Below are positions 23,779-32,011 of a stretch of 64,000 nucleotides of DNA, piece after piece (the first letter of the stretch is position 1; every line of letters begins with the position of its first letter). The notes below the pieces were generated by a model. The model had not been told where the DNA came from and searched no databases. It saw only the letters and a list, made by a program, of their open reading frames with translations. The position numbers and the translations under genes are program-made. The stretch comes from Candidatus Neomicrothrix sp. UBA2983 (GTDB taxonomy: Bacteria; Actinomycetota; Acidimicrobiia; Acidimicrobiales; MedAcidi-G1): the NCBI GenBank assembly GCA_002346745.1, contig DEAL01000033.1, positions 22,143 to 86,142 of the forward strand, given 5' to 3'.

Positions 23779-26559
23779 TCACGAGCACCCGCTGGTGGCG
23801 CCGCAGTCGGTGCACACGTAGCAGGACCCCGCACGGCGCATCGACACGCCGCAGGTCATGCACAGCGGGGCGTCGGCGCTGCCGGTCGAGCCGCCGTCCG
23901 CCAACTGGGCGGCGAACTGGCCGGCCGACGGGACCGAGGGTGGGTCGGGCGGCACGTCGTGACCCTGGCGGGTCTCGGTGGCCGTCTCCTCCACCCCGGG
24001 CAGGGTGGGCTGGCTACGCTCCCCCGTGGTGAGGATGTTGAGTTCGGCCCGCTCGGCCGGGGTCAGGTACTCAACGGCCAGCCGGCGGAACAGGTAGTCG
24101 ATGATACTGGTGGCGATCCGCAGGTCGGGATCGTCGGTCATGCCGGCCGGCTCGAAGCGCATGCCGGTGAAGGCCTCGACGAAGGCCCGCAAGGGCACGC
24201 CGTACTGCAGCCCGTGGCTGAGCGAGATGGCGAAGGCGTCCATGATCCCGGCGAGGGTCGAACCCTGCTTGGACACCCGGACGAAGATCTCGCCCGGACG
24301 GCCATCCTCGTACTCGCCGACCGTCACGAAGCCCTTGCAGTCGGCGACCCGGAACTCGAAGGTCCGCGATCGGCGGGAGCGTGGGAGGCGGCGGCGGACC
24401 GGTTCGGCCGACGCCACCGAGGCGACGGCGTCGGCGACGGTCTCCGCTGCCGACTGCTCGGTGCCCGAGGCGAGCGGCTGGCCGACCTTGCAGTTGTCGC
24501 GGTAGATGGCGACCGCCTTGAGGCCGAGGCGCCACGATTCCATGAACAGCTCCTCGACGTCGTCGACGGAGACGTCCTCGGGCATGTTGCAGGTCTTCGA
24601 GATGGCGCCCGACAGGAACGGCTGGACCGCTCCCATCATCCGGATGTGGCCCAGGTGGTGGATGGCGTGGTCGCCCATGGAGGTGGCGAACACGTCGGCG
24701 TGGTCGGGATCGAGGGCGTCGCAGCCGGCCACCGAGTGCTCGCGGTCAATGTGGTCGACGATGGCGGCGGCCGCCTCCTCGTCGTACCCCAGCCGCTCCA
24801 GCGCCCGTGGCACGGTGCGGTTGACGATGGACATGGTGCCGCCGCCGACGAGGCGCTTGGTCTTGACCAGCCCCAGGTCGGGTTCGATGCCGGTGGTGTC
24901 GCAGTCCATGAGCAGGCCGATGGTGCCGGTGGGGGCCAGCACGGTCGCCTGGCTGTTGCGGACGCCGACCCGCTGGGCGAGGGCGCAGGCCTCGAACCAG
25001 GCCTCGCGGCTGGCCGCCACGAGGACCGGTGCGGCGTCGTCGACGAGCAACTCGGCTGCCTCGCGGTGCTGGTCGAGCACCCGCAGCATCGGCTCGCGGT
25101 TGGCCTCGTAGCCGGCGAATGGGCCCAGCCGGTCGGCCAGGCGGGCCGAGGTGCGGTAGGCGTGGCCGGTCATGAGCGAGGTGATGGCGGCGGCGACCGA
25201 GCGGCCCCCGTCGCTGTCGTAGGGCAGGCCCAGCGCCATGAGGAGCGCGCCCAGATTGGCGTACCCGAGTCCCAGCTGCCGAAATGCCCTGGTGGTCTCG
25301 GCGATGGGCTCGGTCGGGTAGTCGGCGTTGCCGACGAGGATCTCCTGGGCGGTGAACACCACCTCGACGGCGTGCCGGAACCCGTCGACGTCGAACCCGC
25401 CGATGGCGTCGGTGTCGCCGTCGTGTTCGCCGAGGAACGCCAGCAGGTTCAGGCTGGCCAGATTGCACGCCGAGTTTTCGAGATGGACATACTCGCTGCA
25501 AGGGTTGCTTGCCGTGATTCGGCCCGTGTTGGACGCCGTGTGCCAGTGGTTGATGGTGGTGTCGAACTGCAGGCCCGGGTCGGCGCACTCCCAGGCCGCC
25601 TCGGCCACCTGGCGGAACAGCCGGCGGGCCCGCAGGGTGTCGATTACCGCGCCGTCGGTGCGAGCGGTGAGGTCCCAGTCGCCGTCGTCGACGACCGCCT
25701 GCATGAACTCGTCGGTGACCCGGACCGAGTTGTTGGCGTTCTGGTACTGGATGGAGTGGGCGTCGGAGCCGTCGAGGCCGACCTCGAAGCCGGCCGCCTC
25801 GAGGGCCCGCAGCTTGTGCTCCTCGCGGGCCTTGCACCAGACGAACTCCTCGACGTCGGGGTGGTCGGCGTCGAGGACGACCATCTTGGCGGCCCGCCGG
25901 GTCTTGCCGCCGCTCTTGATGGTGCCCGCCGAGGCGTCGGCGCCCCGCATGAAGCTGACCGGGCCACTGGCGGTGCCGCCGCCCCGCAGCGACTCGCGCG
26001 AGGAGCGGATGCGGCTGAGGTTGACGCCGGCGCCCGAGCCGCCCTTGAAGATGACCCCCTCCTCCACGTACCAGTTGAGGATGGACGTCATCTCGTCGTC
26101 GACCGAGAGGATGAAGCAGGCCGACGCCTGCTGGGGGGTGTCGGGGACGCCGATGTTGAACCAGACCGGCGAGTTGAAGGCGGCCTTCTGGGTGACGATC
26201 AGGTGCTTGAGCTCGTCCGCGAAGGCGGCGGCCTCGTCGCCGTCGGCGAAGTAGCCGTCGCGGGCACCCCAGGCGGCGATGGTGTCGACGACGCGGTCGG
26301 CCACCTGGCGCAGCGACGACTCCCGCTCGGGCGTGCCGAGGGTCCCCCGGAAGTACTTCTGGGCGAGGATGTTGGTGGCGTTGACCGACCAGCCGGCCGG
26401 CACCTCGACGTCGAGCTGCTCGAACGCCACCGAGCCGTCGCGGTGGTCGACCAGCCGGGCGTCGCGCCACTCCCACTCGACGGCGCCATAGGGGTGCGTG
26501 CCGGCCTCGGTGAACACCCGGCGGATGCCGAGAACCCCGCGCTCGGGAAGCATGGTCAT
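23779..26559 (-). CDS. nrdJ: adenosylcobalamin-dependent (class II) ribonucleotide reductase
   Basis: 926-residue NrdJ reducing ribonucleoside diphosphates using a coenzyme B12 radical. Substrate-site blocks include FNSPVWFNIG, SACFILSV, GGSGAGVNLS and the catalytic SNPCSEY with the radical Cys and Glu, then CNLASLNLL. A late domain after residue 700 (TFEFRVADCKGFVTVGEY) is typical of the long NrdJ subgroup. The C-terminus has a cysteine cluster (CMTCG...CYVCTDCG), probably for re-reduction or zinc binding. ATG at 26559 with GAGGAG eight bases upstream. I see no cobalamin riboswitch or NrdR box upstream; instead there is a cluster of DnaA-type boxes. Confidence 0.95.
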   Translation of the reverse strand: MTMLPERGVLGIRRVFTEAGTHPYGAVEWEWRDARLVDHRDGSVAFEQLDVEVPAGWSVNATNILAQKYFRGTLGTPERESSLRQVADRVVDTIAAWGARDGYFADGDEAAAFADELKHLIVTQKAAFNSPVWFNIGVPDTPQQASACFILSVDDEMTSILNWYVEEGVIFKGGSGAGVNLSRIRSSRESLRGGGTASGPVSFMRGADASAGTIKSGGKTRRAAKMVVLDADHPDVEEFVWCKAREEHKLRALEAAGFEVGLDGSDAHSIQYQNANNSVRVTDEFMQAVVDDGDWDLTARTDGAVIDTLRARRLFRQVAEAAWECADPGLQFDTTINHWHTASNTGRITASNPCSEYVHLENSACNLASLNLLAFLGEHDGDTDAIGGFDVDGFRHAVEVVFTAQEILVGNADYPTEPIAETTRAFRQLGLGYANLGALLMALGLPYDSDGGRSVAAAITSLMTGHAYRTSARLADRLGPFAGYEANREPMLRVLDQHREAAELLVDDAAPVLVAASREAWFEACALAQRVGVRNSQATVLAPTGTIGLLMDCDTTGIEPDLGLVKTKRLVGGGTMSIVNRTVPRALERLGYDEEAAAAIVDHIDREHSVAGCDALDPDHADVFATSMGDHAIHHLGHIRMMGAVQPFLSGAISKTCNMPEDVSVDDVEELFMESWRLGLKAVAIYRDNCKVGQPLASGTEQSAAETVADAVASVASAEPVRRRLPRSRRSRTFEFRVADCKGFVTVGEYEDGRPGEIFVRVSKQGSTLAGIMDAFAISLSHGLQYGVPLRAFVEAFTGMRFEPAGMTDDPDLRIATSIIDYLFRRLAVEYLTPAERAELNILTTGERSQPTLPGVEETATETRQGHDVPPDPPSVPSAGQFAAQLADGGSTGSADAPLCMTCGVSMRRAGSCYVCTDCGATSGCS

Positions 26560-26665
26560 GTCAGGTGCTCCTCGTGTCCCGTTGGCGCCGCCAGCGTGCG
26601 GACGGGGTGTGACGGTCTCCCTGGCCGACGGTCCCGTCCAGACGGCCACCCTAGGGAGGGTGCCC

Positions 26666-26735
26666 TGTGGACGGGAAGGGCACGAGTTGTGGAAATGCCG
26701 GTGGACGACGGGCACCTTGTCCACAGCCGTCCACA
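26666..26735. promoter_or_regulatory. cluster of DnaA-box-like 9-mers between nrdJ and the RibD-C reductase gene
   Basis: Four 9-mers match the actinobacterial DnaA-box form TTGTCCACA/CCGTCCACA. TGTGGACGG (26666-26674) and TGTGGAAAT (26688-26696) lie in reverse orientation. TTGTCCACA (26717-26725, exact) and CCGTCCACA (26727-26735) lie in forward orientation. A weaker GGTGGACGA lies at 26700. The intergenic stretch 26560-26819 holds no gene. The sites lie about 105-175 bases before nrdJ, where DnaA could control its transcription. Confidence 0.6.
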
Positions 26736-26807
26736 GGCGGTGCGTCCCCGGCCAGCGCCCATGACGGTCCCGCGGTTCCGGCCGATCGCCGTCGGGGTGG
26801 CGCCGGG

Positions 26808-26813
26808 TACGGT
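26808..26813 (+). promoter_or_regulatory. -10 hexamer, putative leaderless promoter of the RibD-C reductase gene
   Basis: TACGGT ends six bases before the GTG at 26820 and is the main reason for choosing that start. Confidence 0.5.
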
Positions 26814-26819
26814 CGGGGC

Positions 26820-27584
26820 GTGCAGCGACTCCTTCCCACCGGGGATCCACCCGACGGACCCACCTCGGTGGACCCCGTGGCGTCCTACCACGACCCCGAA
26901 CGCCCCGCCCCGGGTGCCCGGCCGTGGGTGCTCGTGAACATGGTCGCCTCGGTGGACGGGGCGACCGCCGTGGACGGCCGCTCGGGGCCGCTGGGCGGCG
27001 ACGCCGACCGGTCGCTCCTGGGGATCCTGCGGGGGCTCGCCGACGTGGTACTGGTGGGCGCCGGCACGGTGCGTGCCGAGGGCTACGGCCCACCCCGCAC
27101 GCCCCCGACGCCCGTGGCCGAACGCCGGACGGCCCGGAACCAGGCCCCCAGGCCGCGCCTGGCGGTCATGTCGGGTCGCCTCGACCTCGACCCGGCGGCA
27201 CCGCTGTTCACCGGCGGCGACCCGTCCGACCCGCCGCCGCTGGTGTACACCACCTCGGCGGCCCGGGCCGAGCGGCTCGCGGCCCTGGCCGGCGTGGCGG
27301 AGGTGGTGGTGGCCGACGGCGAGCGCGTCGAGCCGACGTGGCTGCTGGCCGACCTGCACGCCCGTGGCGCCGGCACCGTCGTGTGCGAGGGCGGGCCGGG
27401 CCTCAACGGCCAGCTGGCACGGGCCGGGCTGGTGGACGAGTGGTGCGTGACGGTGTCGCCCCGTCTGGTCGGCGGCGGGGCGGGCCTGCTGGCAGGGCCA
27501 CCGGTCACCTCGCCGCTGCCGCTGCGCCTGGCCCACGTGCTGGCCGAGGACGGCTTCCTCTTCTGCCGCTGGCTGGCCGGCTGA
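26820..27584 (+). CDS. pyrimidine reductase / RibD C-terminal domain family protein
   Basis: 254-residue dihydrofolate-reductase-like protein of the RibD_C family. VNMVASVDGATAVDGRSGPLGG near 37 is the NADPH/substrate entry block. ADVVLVGAGTVRAEGYG and VVCEGGPGLNGQL are also family motifs. A free RibD reductase domain may reduce 5-amino-6-ribosylamino-pyrimidinedione phosphate in riboflavin synthesis; no deaminase domain is fused. Could also be a folate-type reductase. The GTG start at 26820 is supported by the spacing of a -10 hexamer; an ATG at 26940 would remove the first strand. Confidence 0.75.
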   Translation: MQRLLPTGDPPDGPTSVDPVASYHDPERPAPGARPWVLVNMVASVDGATAVDGRSGPLGGDADRSLLGILRGLADVVLVGAGTVRAEGYGPPRTPPTPVAERRTARNQAPRPRLAVMSGRLDLDPAAPLFTGGDPSDPPPLVYTTSAARAERLAALAGVAEVVVADGERVEPTWLLADLHARGAGTVVCEGGPGLNGQLARAGLVDEWCVTVSPRLVGGGAGLLAGPPVTSPLPLRLAHVLAEDGFLFCRWLAG

Positions 27585-27644
27585 CCGGGAGGCGGCGCCC
27601 GCCGCCGAGGTGGCCGAGGGGAGGGCGCGCGACCCCGTGGGCAC

Positions 27645-28013
27645 TCAGCCCACCGGGAGCACGATCCGCTGGCCGGGCTGGAGGAGTGCGCCGCCGGTGA
27701 CCTCGGCGAGGCGGTCGACCGTGTGGCGCCGGTCGACCCCGGCGGGCGTGAAGCGCTCGGCGATGGCCCAGAGGGTGTCGCCGGGCTGCACCACGTAGAC
27801 GACGGGCTCCCCCGCCGCGCCGGCGGGCGTGGTGCCGGGCGTGCCGGTGACCCGGCCCGCCAGTTCGCCGGCGACGAGGGTGGTGCAGAACACCAGGGCG
27901 GCAACCAGGAGCACCGCCACCAGTCGGCGTCGCCGGTACACGTGGGCGGGCACGGGCCGCACCGATCCCCGGACGGCGGCCAGGGACTCGAGGGGAAGCA
28001 TCGTCGTGGTCAT
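27645..28013 (-). CDS. SOS-controlled LysM membrane protein (YneA/DivS/ChiZ-like division inhibitor)
   Basis: 122 residues. A cytoplasmic N-terminus is followed by one membrane helix (LVAVLLVAALVFCTTLV, about 38-54) and an external LysM domain (YVVQPGDTLWAIAERF, about 73-120) that binds peptidoglycan. The same architecture occurs in B. subtilis YneA and M. tuberculosis ChiZ (Rv2719c), both beside lexA and halting division during the SOS response; C. glutamicum divS has the same genomic position. Here too the gene diverges from lexA, and its promoter carries a perfect SOS box. The role is inferred from architecture and synteny. ATG at 28013 has GAGAGG upstream. Confidence 0.82.
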   Translation of the reverse strand: MTTTMLPLESLAAVRGSVRPVPAHVYRRRRLVAVLLVAALVFCTTLVAGELAGRVTGTPGTTPAGAAGEPVVYVVQPGDTLWAIAERFTPAGVDRRHTVDRLAEVTGGALLQPGQRIVLPVG

Positions 28014-28053
28014 GGCCTCATCCTCTCCATGGGGTGTGACAGTGCTGGGGTGC

Positions 28054-28082
28054 TTGACATGGAACGCCTGTTCGGAGAACAT
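28054..28082 (+). promoter_or_regulatory. lexA promoter with SOS box in the spacer
   Basis: TTGACA (28054-28059, perfect -35), 17-base spacer occupied by an SOS box, then a weak GAACAT -10 (28077-28082). LexA bound here would block RNA polymerase and give autorepression. Confidence 0.55.
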
Positions 28083-28134
28083 ATGTCCGACGAACATCCG
28101 TTCGATACCATCACACTATCGAACAGATGTTCGA
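28060..28134. promoter_or_regulatory. array of four LexA-binding SOS boxes
   Basis: Consensus TCGAAC-N4-GTTCGA. Box 1 TGGAACGCCTGTTCGG (28060-28075, 2 mismatches in the arms). Box 2 GAGAACATATGTCCGA (28075-28090, 3 mismatches). Box 3 ACGAACATCCGTTCGA (28090-28105, 1 mismatch). Box 4 TCGAACAGATGTTCGA (28119-28134, perfect). Boxes 1-3 abut at an exact 15-bp period, sharing one base. Confidence 0.9.
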
Positions 28135-28140
28135 TGTCAA
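28112..28140 (-). promoter_or_regulatory. promoter of the LysM protein gene with SOS box 4 in the spacer
   Basis: On the minus strand TTGACA (28140-28135, perfect -35), a 16-base spacer that is exactly the perfect SOS box, then TAGTGT as -10. LexA binding would occlude it completely. Confidence 0.65.
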
Positions 28141-28195
28141 CCCCCAATCGACGATCGCCCAAAAGCCAGACCGCCCCGATCGAGGGAGCCACACC

Positions 28196-28837
28196 ATGAC
28201 CGACACCACGCTCACCGCCCGCCAGCGCCAGATCCTCGAACTCATCGACCAGCACTCCCGGACGCACGGCTATCCGCCATCGGTGCGCGAGATCGGCGAG
28301 GCCGTGGGGCTCACCTCCCCCTCCACGGTCCACTCCCACCTCGGCACCCTCCAGGACAAGGGCTACCTGAAGCGCGACCCCAGCAAGCCCCGAGCCATCG
28401 AGGTGTGCCTCGACCCGCAGTCCGGCGTCGCCGTCGAGCGCGGCGCCGTGCGACACGTACCCCTCGTCGGCGAGGTGGCGGCCGGCACCGACGTCCTGGC
28501 CGCCCAGAACATCACGGAGTCACTGCCGCTGCCCGCCGAGTTCACCGGCGACGGCGAACTTTTCATGCTGCAGGTGCGCGGCGACTCCATGATCGGGGCC
28601 GGCATCTTCGCCGGCGACTACGTGGTCGTGCGCTCGCAGGCCACGGGCGACGACGGCGACCTGGTCGTGGCCGGCATCCCCGGCGAGGCCGACGAAGAGG
28701 CCACGGTCAAGCACTTCCGCCGCGACGGCGCCGAGGTCGTGCTGGCGTCCGCCAACCCCGACTACCCCGACCTGCGCCACCCCGCCGACGAGGTCAAGGT
28801 CTTCGGCCGGGTGGTGACGGTCCTGCGCCGGCTCTGA
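28196..28837 (+). CDS. lexA: SOS repressor LexA
   Basis: 213 residues. N-terminal winged helix (about 1-65: RQRQILELIDQH, SVREIGEAVGLTSPSTVHSHL). The cleavage site is Ala96-Gly97 (VAAGTD). The Ser/Lys dyad is Ser131 (RGDSMIG) and Lys172 (TVKHF). It represses SOS genes and is cleaved when RecA filaments form. GAGGGAG precedes the ATG at 28196. Regulated by its own boxes upstream and divergent from the LysM protein gene. Confidence 0.96.
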   Translation: MTDTTLTARQRQILELIDQHSRTHGYPPSVREIGEAVGLTSPSTVHSHLGTLQDKGYLKRDPSKPRAIEVCLDPQSGVAVERGAVRHVPLVGEVAAGTDVLAAQNITESLPLPAEFTGDGELFMLQVRGDSMIGAGIFAGDYVVVRSQATGDDGDLVVAGIPGEADEEATVKHFRRDGAEVVLASANPDYPDLRHPADEVKVFGRVVTVLRRL

Positions 28838-28874
28838 GCGCCGCGCCCCTCCCCCTCTGGGGGCCCGGCGCTCA
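28835..28874 (+). terminator. lexA terminator hairpin
   Basis: Inverted repeat TGAGCGCC (28835-28842) / GGCGCTCA (28867-28874) with an inner CCCCC/GGGGG stem, starting at the lexA stop codon. No U-run, as is common in GC-rich actinobacteria. It may act on both strands. Confidence 0.55.
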
Positions 28875-28891
28875 GACGCCAGCGACCGGAT

Positions 28892-28907
28892 ACCGAAACG
28901 GTTCGGT
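28892..28907 (-). terminator. hairpin directly after dapE
   Basis: ACCGAA-N4-TTCGGT inverted repeat immediately beyond the dapE stop at 28908 on the minus strand, without a U-run. Together with the lexA hairpin it separates the convergent genes. Confidence 0.4.
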
Positions 28908-29972
28908 TCAGACGCCCTCGGCGAGCAGGGTGCGCAGCGCCTCGTAGCCCACCTCGAGCATCGAGCGTTCCAGGTGCTCGTCGGCCATGTGGGCCACGGC
29001 CGGGTCGCCCGGCCCCAGATTCACGGCCGGCACGCCGTGCTCGCTGAAGAACGCCACATCGGTCCAACCCAGCTTGGCCCGGACCTCGAGACCCGAGCGC
29101 TCCACGAGCGACGCCAGGAGCGGATGTCCCATCCCGGGCTGCGCCGCCGGCCCATGGTCGACGAGCTCAACCGTGTCCCCTTCCTCGAGGAACGGGGCCA
29201 TCACGGCCCGCACGTGCGTCTCGGCCTCGTTCCCGGTGCGGTCGGGGGCGTAGCGGTGGTTGATCCGCAGCAGCACCTCGTCCGGGACCACGTTGCCCGA
29301 CACCCCGCCCTCCACATGGACGGCCTGGAGGGCCTCTCGGTAGCGGCAGCCGTCGACCTCGGGCTCCCGGTGAGCGTAGGCGTCGAGGGCCCACAGCAGG
29401 GCGCCGGCCCGGTGGATGGCGTTGCGGCCCATCCAGGGCCGGGCCGTGTGGGCCCGCGTGCCCCGCAGCCGTACCTCGAAGCGCATCGTGCCCTGGCAGC
29501 CGGCCTCGACGGCGCCGGCGGTGGGCTCGCCGAGGATCGCCACGTCGCCCTCGAGCAAGTGGGGCACGGCGTCGAACAACTCGACCAGGCCGCTGTGCTC
29601 GCGGGCCACCTCTTCCCGGGCGTAGAACACCCAGGTCACGTCGACGGCCGGCTGGGCGACCGTGCGGGCCAACTCGAGCATCACCGCCAGGCCGCCCTTC
29701 ATGTCGGCGGCGCCCAGCCCCCACAGCGTGTCGCCCTCGATCCGGGCACCCGCCGCCGCGTCACCCGGAACGGTGTCGGTGTGGCCGGCCAGCAACAACC
29801 GGTGCGGGCGGCCGAGGTCGGTGCGGGCCACGAGGTTGTCGCCCACCCGTTCGACGGCCAGGCCCGGCACGGTCCGCAACTCGTCCTCGAGGTGCGCCAC
29901 GAGGGCGGCCTCCTCGAAGCTGACCGACGGGATGTCGACCAGTTCGGCGGTCAGGGCCAGGAGGTCGGTCAT
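28908..29972 (-). CDS. dapE: succinyl-diaminopimelate desuccinylase
   Basis: 354-residue M20 metallopeptidase-family hydrolase removing succinate from N-succinyl-LL-DAP. Metal-binding motifs: LLAGHTDTVP (His/Asp), WGLGAADMKGG, the catalytic Glu in YAREEVAREH, ILGEPTAG, and a late His region (VNLGPGDPAVAHMADEH). Zinc or cobalt dependent, cytoplasmic. It lies 40 bases after dapD on the same strand; dapC is the next dap gene upstream. Confidence 0.9.
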   Translation of the reverse strand: MTDLLALTAELVDIPSVSFEEAALVAHLEDELRTVPGLAVERVGDNLVARTDLGRPHRLLLAGHTDTVPGDAAAGARIEGDTLWGLGAADMKGGLAVMLELARTVAQPAVDVTWVFYAREEVAREHSGLVELFDAVPHLLEGDVAILGEPTAGAVEAGCQGTMRFEVRLRGTRAHTARPWMGRNAIHRAGALLWALDAYAHREPEVDGCRYREALQAVHVEGGVSGNVVPDEVLLRINHRYAPDRTGNEAETHVRAVMAPFLEEGDTVELVDHGPAAQPGMGHPLLASLVERSGLEVRAKLGWTDVAFFSEHGVPAVNLGPGDPAVAHMADEHLERSMLEVGYEALRTLLAEGV

Positions 29973-30012
29973 CGGACGCGGTGGGTCGGGGCGGCTCGGG
30001 GCGGGAGCCGGC

Positions 30013-30834
<822 letters not shown>

Positions 30835-30841
30835 GGTCGAC

Positions 30842-30847
30842 AGGCTA
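30842..30847 (-). promoter_or_regulatory. -10 hexamer, putative leaderless promoter of dapD
   Basis: TAGCCT on the minus strand ends seven bases before the ATG at 30834. There is no ribosome binding site between. Confidence 0.5.
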
Positions 30848-30874
30848 CCGACCGGCCCCTCGGGGCCCGCGTGG

Positions 30875-32011
30875 TTACGACGCGGCCGCGGCCCGCTCGG
30901 CGACGAGGTCCAGGCGGTCGTCGGGCGCCACGACGGCGATGCGCACGTGACCGGAGCCCTGCGGCCCGTAGAACTCGCCGGGGCTGACCACGATCCCGAG
31001 CGTCTCCGCCAGGCGCCGGGTGAGCCCCCAGGCGTCACCATCGGGGGCGGCCACCCAGAGGTAGAAGCCCCCCTGGGGCAGCGTCGCCTCGATGCCGAGG
31101 CCCGCCAGCAGCTCCACGAGGAGCCGCATCCGCCGGAGGTAGCGGCCGGCCTGTGCCTCGACGTGCGCCTGGTCGCCGAGGGCGACCGCACCCGCCGCCT
31201 GGGCCGGGCCGGGGATCATGAAGCCCTGGTGCTTGCGGACCTCCCGCAGGTAGTGGACCAGTTCGGCGTCGCCGGCGTAGTAGCCGACCCGCAGGCCGGC
31301 CAGGTTGGAACGCTTCGAGAGGGAGTGGGCGGCCAGGACGCCGTCCGTGCCGTGCTGGAGGATCGAGCGCGGCGAACCGTCCCAGGTGAACTCGATGTAG
31401 CACTCGTCGCTCAGCACCGGCACGCCGCGTTCCCGACCCCAGGCGGCCGCGGCGGCGAGGTCGTCAAGTGCCCCGGCCGGGTTTCCGGGCGTGTTGACCC
31501 AGAGTCCGAGGGCGCGGGCGGCATCCGCCTCGTCGATGGCGGAGAGGTCGATGCGCCATTCGGCATCGACGGCCACCGGCACCGCTCGGCAACCCGCCAG
31601 CTCCGCGCCCATGGCGTACGACGGGTACGAGACCGCCGGGTAGAGGATGGTGTCGCGGCCGGGATCGCGCAGGCGCAGCACCTGGGGCAGGCCGACCACG
31701 AGTTCCTTGGTGCCCACACAGACCCCCACTGCAGCGGGCTCGAGTGACAGGCCGAGCCGCCGGTCAAACCAGCCGCACACGGCGCCCAGCAGGTCGGCGC
31801 TGCCCACCGACGGCGGATACGGCCGAGCCGGGTCGACCGCCGCCCCGAGGGCCGCGGCCACCACGTCGGGCACGGGGTCGCCCGGCGTGCCGATCGAGAG
31901 GTCGACGGCGCCGCCGGGCAGCGCCGCGGCGGCTGCCCGCGCCTCGTCCAGCAGATCGTACGGATACGGCGGCGGGACGAAGCCCTTCCGGTCCCCCTGG
32001 TCCACGCTCAC
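30875..32011 (-). CDS. dapC: succinyldiaminopimelate aminotransferase DapC
   Basis: 378-residue class I/II PLP aminotransferase making N-succinyl-LL-DAP. NTPGNPAG binds the substrate carboxylate side. The Schiff-base Lys is in SLSKRSNLAG, and Arg in GHVRIAVV is the C-terminal carboxylate clamp. Assignment to DapC rests on the actinobacterial subgroup look and on lying next to dapD and dapE. GTG start at 32011 overlaps the hflX stop (GTGA). Confidence 0.85.
   Translation of the reverse strand: MSVDQGDRKGFVPPPYPYDLLDEARAAAAALPGGAVDLSIGTPGDPVPDVVAAALGAAVDPARPYPPSVGSADLLGAVCGWFDRRLGLSLEPAAVGVCVGTKELVVGLPQVLRLRDPGRDTILYPAVSYPSYAMGAELAGCRAVPVAVDAEWRIDLSAIDEADAARALGLWVNTPGNPAGALDDLAAAAAWGRERGVPVLSDECYIEFTWDGSPRSILQHGTDGVLAAHSLSKRSNLAGLRVGYYAGDAELVHYLREVRKHQGFMIPGPAQAAGAVALGDQAHVEAQAGRYLRRMRLLVELLAGLGIEATLPQGGFYLWVAAPDGDAWGLTRRLAETLGIVVSPGEFYGPQGSGHVRIAVVAPDDRLDLVAERAAAAS

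Noticed and set aside
26666..26735. DnaA boxes as a chromosomal origin (oriC)
   Set aside because: No dnaA, dnaN, rpmH or parAB neighbours and no AT-rich unwinding region; a promoter-regulatory role fits better.
26560..26819. Cobalamin riboswitch or NrdR boxes upstream of the B12-dependent reductase
   Set aside because: I looked for the B12-box and for NrdR-type palindromes on the minus strand and saw neither.
23494..26937. 1147-codon open frame on the plus strand
   Set aside because: It is antisense to nrdJ and tdk. High GC content opens the opposite strand, and it has no recognisable domains.
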